Source: Luscinia megarhynchos
Taxonomy: Eukaryota; Chordata; Aves; Passeriformes; Turdidae
DNA: 64,000 nucleotides
Reading direction: 5' to 3'
NCBI GenBank assembly: GCA_034336665.1
Contig: JAPFBE010000002.1
Coordinates: 13,246,906-13,310,905 of the forward strand
Part shown: one piece after another, positions 25,156 to 37,500 of the stretch
How positions within the stretch are numbered: position 1 is the first letter of the stretch
Layout: each line of letters starts with the position of its first letter
Translations under genes and position numbers: made by a program
Notes under the pieces: generated by a model
Told to the model about the DNA's origin: nothing
Databases searched by the model: none
What the model saw: only the letters and a program-made list of their open reading frames with translations

Positions 25156-28100
25156 GTGGAATTATTGTCTGCTGTTGCTTTAGTTTTTCGCACGAGTTGT
25201 GAAAGTAAAACAGTGGGCTAAAGTCTACTACCAGTTATCCCTGTGCCAATCCAGACTTCTGCTGGAGCCAGACTCAGCAGTCTGGATTTATACCTGTGCA
25301 AAAGTAGTTGGAAAGTGGCTTGAAAATACAGGGAAGCCTTTAAATGGCTTGACTGTTAGAATAACAATGTTATAAGTTTGTCCCTTGCAGCCTCTTAGAG
25401 CTCAAGGAAGAAATGAAATTTTCTCAGTGATTATCCAAGTGCATTCAGTACTACATGGTCTTTGAAGCCAATAGTCAAGTGGAATATATCTAGAACCTCT
25501 TCTGTGATAGTCACCATCTGGACTCTGAGACTGGGAACCTCACCTCCAAGGTGCCACAGCCCTAAACCACTTACAGCCCTTGACACCTTACACTGGATTT
25601 TAGCAGATGAGAGAGGGCATCTGCATCTTTCAGTTGTGCTGAAATCAGCCTGTGTTTACAGCTGTGGATCTGCAGTCCAAGATGTGGGAGAATAAGAGCA
25701 TTATACTGTAAAACATTACTACTTTGTTCTTGCTAGAAATGAGGAGAAAAATAGTCTGAAAAGAAGTGACAGTCCAGGAATCAGATACTGTAGTTTTATG
25801 TTGGTTCGTTGACTTCAGTGGTTGTCTACATATATATTATGGATCATTTGCATGTCTGTGGTATTTTTATAAGTGGGGAAGAAACTCAAATCTATTTAAG
25901 TGAACTTCCATAAATAGGTCTTTACTACCCATGGCAAAAGTATGGTAGGAAGTATTCCAGAGAAACAATGTTTTTCCATTTATGCTGGAAGCTTTTTGTC
26001 TCCCCAAAGGTTATCTGCTATCAGAAAGAAGCCCAGATCAGGAGACGCAATGGAGAATTTTCTTTGTGGATTGTTTGTATCTCAGCTTCTCTTACTTGCA
26101 TTTGTCTTTGAATATATGAAAGTAGTCATATTGCAGAGTCCACACAGCATGTCAGCTTTGAGACAAGCACTCTGAAATGTGCTCACAGATGATAAATTGC
26201 ACACTATGTCAACTACATCTTTGTCATGAGATTCTGTTTTCTATTTATAGTTGAAATGAAACACTTGAGAAAATTCTAAACCAAAGCAATTTCACAGAAA
26301 TCTCGTAAATTTTTCCTTATGTGTGTATCAGTGAAAAGACCCTCCTGTGCTATCTCTTTGCTCTGTGGGATTCCAACAATCAACTTCTGAGATCAAAGTA
26401 GAATGCTCTCAAGATTGTGAAACTTGTAATGTGCCCGTGTAATCTAGCTGGTGTGCCTTTGGAGTATGTTCCCTTTCAAACATTAAGGACAAAGATCATG
26501 TAACCATAGCAGAGTGCAAATACATACAAAATTTGATTCAGTTTTGGGGAATCAAAACCCATTATCTACATAAGAGAAGAGATTATTTAGTTACTTCTTT
26601 GGTTTGTCATTCTAGTTTTGTTTGAAGCTGTCTGTGCAGTACTTTGCTTTCGTTTCACCATCTTTCTAAGATGACTCTTTTTCACTCGTGTGTCTTCAAC
26701 ACATAATCTGCTGCAACAGAGTTGTGGGTAGCAAAAATTGAAAAAAGGCACTAGGTATGCTTTGCAGCTAGAAATGCTGCTCTGATTTGTTGTGGGTTTT
26801 TGTTTTGTTTTGTGCCAGTCTGGAAAGGTTAAGGCAGTTACTAAAACTCAGTTTGACTGGAAAGGTAAGTGATGGTGTTCAGCAACATTTTTACAAATAG
26901 TGAGCCAATAACTTGTGCCCTGTCTTCCAAGATGCTGCAATAAGTCTCTTTCTTTAAAAATTGTCTTATGGAGGAAGGGGTCTTTAAAAGCTACATTAAA
27001 AAAAAATTCCTGATGTTAAATTAAGAAGATCACTAAAGTGAACATAAAATCCATTTCCCCTGTTTGGAGCCAGTACCATAAAAAGAGTTTGGCCTTTTTG
27101 TAATAAGTTCTCTTCTCTCTTCCATCTCTCCTTACTCATTTCTGGCTCTTTCCTTCTGTTCCTGTTCAATACACTTGCTATATGCACTCTTCGTTCATAT
27201 TTTGGATGACCTTAGAAAGTGAACACGGCACATTAGGTTTGTTCATACTGCCAGTTTTCTGCCAGCATTATGTTTAATCAGGCAGCTTCCTCCTCTGCAA
27301 CTGGTCTGTCCTGTTTAACTAAATCTTTTCACCCAGAGCAGCATTAGTGTTTTGCTTAACTGGTGTGTTGGCAGAGATTACTAAAGATATCTGTCTGGAT
27401 GGTGATGTGACATGCACTTGGGTCAGCATCTTTAACTTTTGCTACATGGCTTTGTTGTTACCTTGTTTCTTTAAAATACTTGACTGTTAAATTTACAGTC
27501 ATGAAAAATAAGCTAACTAGCATCAGGCTCCAAAACTGTTGTGGGGGGAGGGCTACCCACTTGAAAACAAGCAAGAAGTCTTACAAATATTTGGACTGAT
27601 TAATTCACCAGCTTTTCTTTACAGAGCTCTATTGTGCTATAAAGCTATTCATTGACCAAGAGAGTGCATTGTCCATTTAGTTACTGTTTTGTATCTTGTG
27701 TCAAACAAAAGACACTGCCTCCTACAACAGTAACAGCTGAATATTTTCACTGCTCATGCAGTTTCCTCTTCTAGCTGCTGGATCATCAAAAATTCTAATC
27801 AACTCTGATCTAAAGCAAAGTACTACATGGCATTCATCATCTGTTTTAGCCTTTAATGCACCATGCAGGTTTTAATCAAAGGTATGCAACCATTAGCAAA
27901 AAAGAAAGACAAGAATTATGATGGTGTCCTGAGCAGAGCTCTTAAGCCAACATCACAGGCAGCAGATAAGTTCATCTCCCCCTGCTGAGTACAAATACAG
28001 GAGGATAAGATGGGTCTTTCTTTGAAATAATTGCAGGAAGAGCACCACTGAGGTTTCAGGGCCATGACTTCCACTGTTTTCTCTCAGTATTACTGCTCAG

Positions 28101-29165
28101 ACTTATTTGCTTGGCTTTCCTGAATATTGAAAACAAATGCTGTAGCCTTGGTGTAGGGGGGCTGCTGGATCATCTACTGAGTTCAGCATAGCCTGTGTCT
28201 TCTGCTGTTGCAGAGGGAGCCAAGAGCACTGGCAGTGACTGGCAAAAGAGCCCAGAGCCTTCCTTGGGGCAGACAGGGCTGTGGGTCTCTCACCTCCTCC
28301 CAACCAAACTCCATTAGTCACCTTTCCTCATTTCCTTAAATGCAAGACCAGTAGTGTCACTGGTGGATTCTGGGTAGAATTAGATCCACATGCCCTTCTT
28401 CCATGCAAGCAGCAAACTTATCCTATTTCTCATGCATTTGGCCTCTATTCCAGCACCCCCTGCCTCCCTGCTTGTCTAACCAGAGATATCCATCCCTAAC
28501 AGGATGGCAAGCAGCCCCCTCCTGCCTTTGCCCCACTCATTACTCACACAGCACCAGGGTTTTGTTTGACTGTAAGGATACACATTCTGGACCATGTCAA
28601 GCAGTTTCTCCTGCTTCCCCACCCAGACAAGCCCAGTAAATCAAAGCCAAGCAACAACCAGCCACTAGCACAGTGTCAGGCTTTGAATCCAGACTGGCAT
28701 GGGGAACAGGCACTGGTCCATACTGCAAAGCTGTTTAATTTCTGCCTGACCAAGGAAAGGGTGAAAGTAGACTTTTTGGGGAGGGGAGCAGGCTGTGGAC
28801 ACAGCAGTGTGATCTTCCTCCTGCCATGTGAACTCATGAATGCCACCTTGCTAAGTGACTCGGATGAGGGTGGCAGACCTGACACTTGCTCACGTGTCCT
28901 GAGCAATCCTATCGGGTTTGAGAGTTCACCATCCTAACACAACTGCAGTTGTTTTCTCAGCCTTCCCCACTGCCCACTTCTTCCTTGGTTCTGGTATTGG
29001 GAGAGCTGTTTCAGCTCCTGGTTAAGAATAAGTGCTTGTGACCCAGGCCAGCTTGTAGCATTCCCTTGAAGCCATGATGGCAACAGGGAATGAAGCTATG
29101 CATTGCTCTTTGGCTGTGCCCCACATAGCTGGTATGGGCAGAGTGGGGAGCTGACAATTACCCAG
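25156..29165. other. Unique noncoding sequence
   Basis: About 4 kb holds no recognised exon or mobile element. Frames are mostly under 85 codons, with one of 123 codons at 28,566-28,937 (plus) that has no recognisable domain and is overlapped by opposite-strand frames. From about 28.2 kb the sequence becomes less AT-rich and leads into the CpG-containing segment at 29.2-29.5 kb. Confidence 0.5.
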
Positions 29166-29215
29166 GGAGTCACAATTTAAATGAGTGATTTGGAGGCTCT
29201 TGGGCTTGTGAATCC

Positions 29216-29490
29216 ATGCAAATGCTGTGTGAGGAATTCCTGCTCGGGCCAGCTGATGCGGGGTATGAACTTTGTGGATTATGTTGACTTGGTGGTACGC
29301 AGGAGCATTTCCCCATGCTGTGGTAAATGTAGAGCACTTTCTGTAGGCTCAAATCCCCCTTGTAAACCATTGCCCCTAGCTCGAGCTGGGTCTCTTCAGA
29401 CATTGAAAATCAGCCTCTCCAAGGTGCTGTCTGGGGGCCGACTCTGCTCGTGCGCTTTGCTCGGTGCGCAGCTGCCGGTGGGGGACAGGG
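29216..29490. promoter_or_regulatory. POU octamer and small CpG cluster
   Basis: A perfect octamer ATGCAAAT (29,216-29,223) is followed by scattered CpGs and then six CpG dinucleotides within 39 bp (29,439-29,477). That is the densest CpG group in the window outside the minisatellite. A plus-strand frame of 105 codons (29,181-29,498) covers the same segment but has no recognisable domain. The cluster is far too short for a classical CpG island. It may be a small promoter or enhancer, or simply a locally unmethylated or recently mutated patch. Confidence 0.3.
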
Positions 29491-29499
29491 CTCAGTAGG

Positions 29500-30950
29500 A
29501 GTCAGTGTGAGCTTGCCTGCATCAGCTCCCGTGTTCAGCCTCCTGCCAGATGGAGGTCCCAGTGTGCCTGGGCTTTCACACCAGCACAAACTCTATGTAA
29601 ATTGCTGGCTTTGATTTCCACACGGCCTTTAATGTGCAACATGTGTGTCTTTTAATGACCACCTCTGGCAAAAGCTTAATTTGGTTGGGGGTGGGAGGAA
29701 TGGATGCTTTAAATCTACCTGTGCTTCCTGTGTCTGGCCTGTCCCCAGCTATGCATGGGAGGCAGAGATTTTCCACAGCACCAAACAGTGGGATTATAGA
29801 TCCTATTTCCTATTTAACTAGGCTAAAAAAGAACAAGTTTCTGTTGTTTTAACCCAGGTAGATGATTTGCTTTACCCAGTTTCCAAGCATTGGTTCACCA
29901 TTGCAGTGCGTTGTTGTGGGTTCCAGAGGTGGATTATCATCAGCACAGTGTTGTAAGGATCTGGTTCCAGGTCACAGACAAGTGATGAAAAAACAGCAGT
30001 CACTGAGGATTTGATTTACACACTGCAATGGCTATGTGATAGCCCCTTTTGCAAGGAAGAAAGTGTCCCTCTGGAGACCTCATTCTAACCAGCAGCAAAC
30101 ATTCGAGCTCCCTGGTGCTTCAGATGTCAATTATACCAAAGCCTCTTATTGTATAATGCAGGTCTGTTATAATAATACTGTCTGAGGCAGCAATAATAAT
30201 GTTGAATGAATTTTCAAACAGTGGAGATGGGAGGGGGAGGTTGATCAATACGGCACTAATGATGGCCTTGTCTTTCACTGAAATAATTGTGATAAGGTTT
30301 ATGGCACTTCCTTCCTATACCATGCTGTGCAGCAGTGTTAGTTTACTACCTGCTGTTACTGCTTTTGTATGAAAAGGTGTTAAAAAGAAACGTCTGTCAA
30401 GTTTTAAGGCAGTGAGTCTTTTTTAATGCAGCAGGGTTGTTCTACCCAAGATGGTCTGAGGATATGAGAGGTACAGTGCTCACAGGGAGAAGCGAAATCT
30501 TTTATTAGACACACTGACACAGTGAAGAATAAAGAAGCTTTTGGGCTCAGACACCAGTAGTAAAGTCCCAATTTTTATCATGGATTACTCATATTTTATC
30601 ATAAAGGTGCCATTGGTGCTATTTTTTTCCCCAAGTGGACTCAATCTGCTTGCTTGGAAATACAAAGGTATCTGCTTTGAGAGGAAACGTGAGTTCTTGA
30701 ACACATAAGGGTACAAAAGGAAAGCTCTCTGGCACTCTAGGAATCTTTTCTATTTATGTGATCCCAATTTCTCGCCTGCTAATTGTGTGGGGTTTTCTCT
30801 GTTACTCCACCACGTGTGTAGCATGCATACTAATACTTGCTGGACCTATGGGAAGTCATATCCTCTTGTGTTCCTGAATGTTGGGGAGAAAGCAGAGAAA
30901 ATCTTTTGAAGGAGGAAGATAACAGTATATTGGAAATTTAGTGTTGGAGG
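29500..30950. other. Unique noncoding sequence, possibly containing a conserved element
   Basis: No gene or repeat was recognised. The stretch 30,110-30,300 is AT-rich and repeat-free with a balanced, non-simple composition of the sort often seen in conserved noncoding elements (several ATAAT and TAAT words), but this is impression only. A 12-base match to the mature miR-200b/429 family start at 30,173-30,184 lacks a hairpin partner. Confidence 0.4.
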
Positions 30951-31011
30951 GGTTTTGTTTTGTTTTTGTTGTGTTTGTCTATGGTTTTTGTGGGTTGTTG
31001 GGTTTTTTTGT
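30951..31011. repeat. T/G-rich low-complexity tract
   Basis: T homopolymers of three to seven bases are separated by G or GTG, with no fixed period. It is the same compositional class as 6943-6980 and 46,804-46,861. Confidence 0.8.
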
Positions 31012-32035
31012 TATATGATAAATTCTAACATTTTCTGCTGTATTTCAGTGTTACTTTATTTCTCAATATGCTGGAATGATGAATTCCATACTTTTTTTGG
31101 TGAAGTGAGAGAAATTGAATGAAAATATAGCCAGAGTCTAATGATAAAAATCCTCTCTGTTGAAGCTCTTCATTACAGTACTTTTCAGAACAGAAAAGAC
31201 AAACTGCTTTTGCAGTGGCACAAGTCCAATCTCAAACTAGAATCAATTGCTTTGCCAACGCTGAACACAAAGGATGTTCATTGTTTGCAAACTGAATTTT
31301 TCTTAGTGTGTGTGCGCAAAACCAATGATCATATTATTATTTTTTTTCCTTTAGAGAAACCCCTGCAGTGAAAAAACTGCAGCTGATTCTGTGCTTCCCA
31401 TCCTGGTTTGCAGGAAGGCTTCTTGCTTCACAGTGTGATTTCTTCATAATAGCTGCATGACAACAGTATGCCAATATTTAAAAAAAAACAACATCCAAAG
31501 TTGTAACACGGTTTCATATGTTAGCTACTCACTGCTGGGTTCTGGTTTTTTGGTTTTTTTTTTCCTTGAGGAAATAAATTTGCTTTTGTCCACATTCTTT
31601 TGAGACTCACCTTGCTATGTACAACCAACCTTAGTTTCTGTGTCTGTCTCTCCATCTATGTATATAAATTTTGACAGCAGAGAAACCTTCCCAGGCCTGT
31701 CCCTTCCTGCAACAAGTAACTGCATTATATTATGCTTAGCATCAACCATCTTAAAAATGAGGAAAGGATTTCTTCCCTTGTTGTATTTATGCAATATCTG
31801 CCCCAGGGTCACTTTTTTCCCTGAAGCTTGTGACCTTTTTTTCTAATATCTAAACATATTTCTGGCTGACTTCTCCCTATTGCTGTGCCAACATTGTTTT
31901 CACATTCTTCTTTCCTCCTATCATATACTTTCTCCTTGCTATATCTGCAGAGAGTAATCATGTCTCTTTCCATGGCTTTTGACACTGAGCCAGCATCTGA
32001 AAATATAAGGTCATTACGGGGTGGCAAAAACTCAC
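31012..32035. other. Unique noncoding sequence
   Basis: No gene or mobile element is recognised. T-rich microtracts occur near 31,545-31,563. Frames are under 80 codons except a minus-strand frame (31,809-32,153, 114 codons) that runs into the motif-dense element downstream and has no family signature. Confidence 0.5.
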
Positions 32036-32400
32036 CCAGACATTCATGTTTAAACCAGACATTCATGTTTAATCCACGTGGTGGATATGGCATCTGCCTG
32101 GAGCCATCCTGACTCTGACTGCAGCATTTTGTCCCCGAGGGACTGGATCCCAACCGGAGGCCAGTGATGCTAATTTTGCGAGGATCTATTTATTTATTGG
32201 GCATACCCGTCCTGCATAGCATTGCCTGGGATTCTCTGGTTCAGAAAGCAGCTCCATGTAGGACCACAGGCTCTACATGGTCCGTGGAAAGCAGTCCCAC
32301 TTGCTGACAAGAGAGTGAAAGAAACGTGGACTCTGCATTAGCTTATGTAAGTATTAAAGCTGCCCCATTTGCTTATTTGAATCTCGCCTCTTTGCGCAAC
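32036..32400. promoter_or_regulatory. Motif-dense candidate regulatory element
   Basis: Several independent signals lie within 365 bp. There is a 19-bp tandem duplication (32,036-32,054 and 32,055-32,073, one mismatch at the last base). A palindromic E-box CCACGTGG follows at 32,074-32,081. A hairpin with 8-bp perfect arms sits at 32,254-32,261 and 32,273-32,280. A PAR-bZIP-type core TTATGTAA is at 32,343-32,350, and a full C/EBP palindrome TTGCGCAA at 32,392-32,399. CpGs are more frequent here than in the surroundings. No exon is evident. Enhancer activity is inference from motif density; it could be an ordinary unique stretch. Confidence 0.35.
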
Positions 32401-34057
32401 ACCTCCCAGTTGGCTGCCGTCTCCTCTGAAGTCTTTGCAGCTGACTGACATGTTGTAAATTATTCTGTGGTTTGTGGAGGAGCTCAATATTGGTAACTTA
32501 AGCTGTACAGCCTGTTTGTTACTGGTCATGTGGCACAGCTTTTCTTCCCTGACTGAATGAGCTTAGCAGGTCAAAATTTTCTGTTGAATCCTCACAGGAA
32601 GTTATTTGAAAACTTTCTGCAGAATATGCAGAGTTAAAGATTTGCTGGCTCTTGCACATTCGCACTGATATTACATGACCACAGAAATGCTGGTGGAAAG
32701 CTTAACAGAGGGGGGGCTGTGTATATAGTAGCACTAATTTGTTTTAGGGCATCCTACAGAAAATTACTTGCAGTATTCCAGAACAATCATGTCAATACAT
32801 CAGCATAAAAGCTTCCCTTGACATTTGCTGATATGCAGAGACATGCGTCTCTTCTGAGAATATTTGATAAATATTTAACCCAGGGCTGTAATGAGAATTT
32901 CTTTCCTATGTGTCATATATTCTCATATATTTTTTGATATCTAGTGTTACAGGATATTCCCTGGTTCTCTTGGTAAGATGTTTTACAGTATCAGTTATGA
33001 CATTTTTCAAATAAAAGAAGCAGCATACATTTTGTGAAGCATTCTGCTTTGCCTCTATTTGCAGATTTTTTTGCCCTGCTTGTTCACTAATTGGCAGAGC
33101 TGAGTAATTTGTAATCTGTCTTCCCACTGAACCAGTGAGAGCTCTGTGTGTGCATGCATATGTTTACAAAGTCTTAGGATTCATCTACGTGGTAACTAGA
33201 ACCAAAGGAAATAACGGCATTCTAATTAATAATATTTTGATTAAGGTCTATTTGTAAACCCTAGTTTTGATGTAATTTAAGCTGATAAAAGAAATCACAT
33301 TTAGCTGTACTGAAATGGCTCTGAAATCTCTGTCTCATACTAACTACTGATGAAATGTTAAGGGTGTGATTTACAACTGATTTAATTGGATTGGTTTCAT
33401 TTACCATCTAAACAAGCCCTTAAATGTTGGAGTGTTTACCACCTGTTGTGACTCCTACCTTACAGAGATTTTTTTGTTCACAGGCAGGAGAGTGTGCACT
33501 GTAATGAGAGAGGAAAAGGAGAGCTATAAATGTTATCTTAGTTTATGCATGCTATTAAGCTTGGGCCTGGAAAAGTGAAGATTTTTCTAGAATTTATGAT
33601 TAATTTTAATATGTTGGTGGTGATTTTTTTCTAGCTTCGGACAAGTAGTTTGTTTACTTCCCATCAGCTCGGACAATTTATGTGGAAAAAGGTTTCTTTG
33701 TTGTGTTATATAATGCTAGCTGTTGTTCTGCTGTTACTCTACAGATCTAGGTTTTGTAACAGGTTGTGAGCAACTCTGATAAACAATCCTGAAAAATATG
33801 AAGAGTTTTTATGAAATTTCCTTGGAAGGTTGGATTTTTTGGTGTTGAATCTTTGCCATAGTCCAAGAAAAAGATAGAAGGCAAAAAAGGTCTATACTGG
33901 AGAAATCCTGTGAGATATTTTGGTGTAACCAGGTTGGGCTGTTGACACAAGCAATCACCCTGTTTTTCTTGTAGTCTTCTCTGCAAATGTAATAAGTTGA
34001 GTCTTCCTTTGCTAACTCCCTGCAATAGTTCTGTCTTATTTACCATACTGCAGCACA
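32401..34057. other. Unique AT-rich noncoding sequence
   Basis: No gene or repeat was recognised. Around 33,200-33,320 the sequence is repeat-free and has homeodomain-type words (CTAATTAATAAT), compatible with a conserved noncoding element, but conservation cannot be judged here. Confidence 0.45.
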
Positions 34058-34573
34058 GATGGGTCAAAGAAGATGATCCTTCCCTTCCCTCTTCTCAATC
34101 CTGACAGCCACCTGGAGTTCTGGATCCTCTTCTGGGCTCCCAGGTGTCCAGCAAATCACGAAGATGATTAAGGTACTGGAGTATCTGACATTGGGAGAGG
34201 ATGAGAGAGCTGGAACTATTCACCTCAGACAAGGGAGAACTTGGGGCAGGTCTTTTCAATGTGCAGAAATATTTGATGAGGCAGTGGTAAAGAAGACAGA
34301 ACCAAACTCTTCTCGAAAGTAAGTGTAAGAACAAGGGGTAATGACCTCAAGCTGAAACTCAGGAAACTCTGTGTAAACATAAAAAACAACTTCTGTCATA
34401 TAAAACTGGTTGAATACTAGAACAAGTTGCCTAGAGAGATTGAGAAGCCTCCATCCTTTGAGTTACTCAAAACTTTACTGGACCAACCTCTCTAGCTGTC
34501 CCTGCTTTGGACACAGATGCTGTACTAGACAATCTCCAGAGGCCCCTTCACTCTTCAGCAGTTCCATAATGCA
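34058..34573 (+). mobile_element. CR1 LINE 3' fragment
   Basis: On the plus strand this follows the CR1 order. The segment 34,128-34,150 (TTCTGGGCTCCCAGG) corresponds to the 'CVQFWAP' region. Then come 'ACGAAGATGATTAAGG' (34,157-34,172), 'GAGAGGATGAGAGAGCTGG' (34,195-34,213), 'ACAAGGGGTAATGACCTCAA' and 'CAAGTTGCCTAGAGAGATTG'. The terminal 'TCTCCAGAGGCCCCTTCACTC' equivalent is near 34,531. Many indels break any ORF2 frame and the octamer tail has decayed. It is about 0.5 kb, 5'-truncated and clearly older than the copy at 18.2-19.1 kb judging by divergence. It lies in the opposite orientation to the other firmly assigned CR1 copies here. Confidence 0.85.
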
Positions 34574-37500
34574 TTATTTTTGCACTGTTGTCCAGGTAAT
34601 CAAGGTAAATTTGAATTTGTAGACTCTGGTAAATACATGCTTTTATGGGGAAACTAAACTGGAACAACAACAATGGAAAAATCAGTCTGAACTTAAATTG
34701 AGATAGCTGAGGTCACAACACCACCAGCAGATTTGGGGAAATATATGTAAAGAAATGCAGCAATCCAAGAGTAGGAAGTTATCTTCCTTTCTCCAAGGCA
34801 TGTTTTCCCTACCTCTACCATCTACTTCCTTCCTCTTTGATTCCAGGTAACCCGTTACTCTGACACTTCTCGTTTTTGGTGTTCTACCCTTCTCTGCACG
34901 TTCTCTCTCTGCAGTGTTAAATATAACCAGCCCATTAGGGTCACCATTTTCTGCTGGGCCAGCAATCACAATTAAAATGTCCTACATGAGAGTCTGATTC
35001 AAGCAGAAAGCCCTACTGGGACATGAGCTCAGTGGCAAAGCAATGATCAAGGTTTCAACAGGATTTTCTCACAGCCTTGTTGCATTCCTGAGATGCTGAG
35101 AAATTTGGTATCTTTAAACACCAAATTCTGTCATGTTGTTCAGACTTTAACTTCCTTCTTTGCTCCTTCCATTTTCACCACTACTTAGCCCAAAATTGCC
35201 TGTGTTCTTTAGGATGCCATAACCTGATTACCACTTCCATTATTATTTCCCAGAGTTCTTAAAAATTATGGATCTTTCTGCCTACATACCACTGATCAGC
35301 TCTTAACCACCTCCTTACTCCATCCAGACTCAAGATGTGAAAATGGAACATATTATTTGGGTGGAGGTCTCTGTTGCTCATATGCTGTCATCATGAACCT
35401 TTCAAATTGCTTCATACATTGGTTTTCACAGCATTCTTTTTTAATGGATTCCAGCACCTCTGTTTTCAAGCTTTAGTGGATTCAAGATGCTAGATTAAAT
35501 CAGTAAACGGGTCTCTGAGACCCATGTGTTTATTGACTTTTATGTGCTCCTTCTCATTAAGGTTGTTTGTCATCTTCTTGTACTCAGAATTGTTATGATT
35601 CATCTATAAGGCGAAGAGTAACCTAGATCATATCTGCCTACCTGGATCACATTCTCTGTTTTCCCAGTCTATCCCTCCTCTCTTTTTCCATTCTTTCTAA
35701 CTCTGGATGCATCTGTTATTTATTTTCATTTACAATTTATCTATATATATAGATATATATATTATATAGCTAAGTATCTTATATTTGGTAGGCTCTTTAA
35801 AATGCCTTATAATTAATTTTATTCCTCCAGAACAGACCCTCAGAATTTGAGAAAGGTTTCAGCTTTTAGGATGCCAAATGGAACCTTTAATTGGATGACC
35901 CATTTGTGCCTGCAAGTAATCAGGCTGATTCTCTGTACAAACAGGTACAGAGGTACAAACTCTTCTCATACATAGAGACTGACAAACTATTAATAACATT
36001 ATTTGGCAGTTTCACTGTGTTTTGGTGGTAAGGGGCCATTATGAAAGAAGTCAATTCAATATATAAATAGATTATGAATTCTACCGAAAAATAATCTGTC
36101 CATGTCCTCCTAGTTCTCAGAACACTGAAGTTTTGTGTTGGTATTAAAATAATACCTAGAAATTAGAAAAATACTTAGAAATTAGGGAAAAAAAACCCAT
36201 CAAACAACTAAATACCCAAACCAACACAAGTCTTTGGGGAGAAAGACCTCATCAGTTTTGTAGAAGTGTGTATATACTGCTGGTTTTAAGACCTATCTTT
36301 CTCTAAGAGAATATGTTCACATTTTCATGCTTTTAAATGTTTTATTAGTACTAGATAGGACATTATGCCCAGCAGTGTTGTCTAGATTTTGTGAGCCTAC
36401 TGAATCCCAGAATTATTGGAGTATTGTCCACGCTGATGAGCAGCTTCTCTCGACAGCAAGAGCCCAGATTCCCTCTGCCATGGATTTTCCAGAGCCATCT
36501 AGAAATAAAAACAATAGCTCAATCTCTTACTTGGAGCCTAAAAGCAACTTGCTCTGTCAAGGTTGTGGAAACTTTTGACATACTTTTCACTTATTGTCCT
36601 TTTTGGCACAGAGGAAGCAGGAGAATGTGTGATTTTTTTTCTGATGTTCCAGAAACAGCAAAATTTTTCATTTCATTTGGTAGCAGCAAGGATTTCTGCT
36701 TCTGAAAGTTGTACTGTGGGGAGCATGCCCACGGACTAAATTGAAGCTAAATCTGTATTTCTTCCTCTTTGGGTTAGGATGTGCCACAGAAAGTCATGAG
36801 GAGACTCGTGTTGTCTCAGTGACATGCAGGTGGAACATGGCAGGTATGAGGGCACTGAAGGTAAATCCCGAAGTGCAAAAAAATTTTGGTGATAAAGCTC
36901 ACTGAAAGAAATTATAAAGATTTTAGGTTTACACAGCAGTTTGCATCAGGATGCTGATAACAATTAGATTTTGCATCCCTACCACTTTATAGCAGATTAA
37001 TCCTTGTTTGGTTTTTTTTTTGTCTTTTGAGCAAAAGGTGTAGTATATAGAACTGAACTGAAATATTATAATTCTTGGTAGGACTGAAGACCCTGGAGAG
37101 AGAAGAACACAATTATGGTGTGGCATGGTACGTGTAGTTAGGTACATTTGGCCTTTCCACAAGCTTCTTTCTGAAATCCCTTTTGGCTTTTAGTTCTCCT
37201 CCACAGGCAACTTGTAAACATTTCAGCAAAGATTACATTGAAGCGAATCTCTTGCAAATTAAGTGTGATTTTGCCAATTTAAATTCTGTTTCCAGTACTG
37301 TTTTAGATTTAGGACAATTCATTGCAGCAATGTTAAAATCAGTGGAAGTTGCATGCAAAATGGGAACACTAGAGCAAAGGAATGAACACTATTGCAAATA
37401 ATGAAGAAAATCATTGCCTGGCAAATGCAGTCAGAATTCTCCTGTACTAGAATCTGTCCTGAACAATGTACTTAAGTTGCTTAAATCTTAGTTAAATCAA

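Noticed and set aside
30173..30184. Match to the start of miR-200b/429 (TAATACTGTCTG)
   Set aside because: The rest of the mature sequence does not match and no complementary arm lies on either side to form a precursor hairpin.
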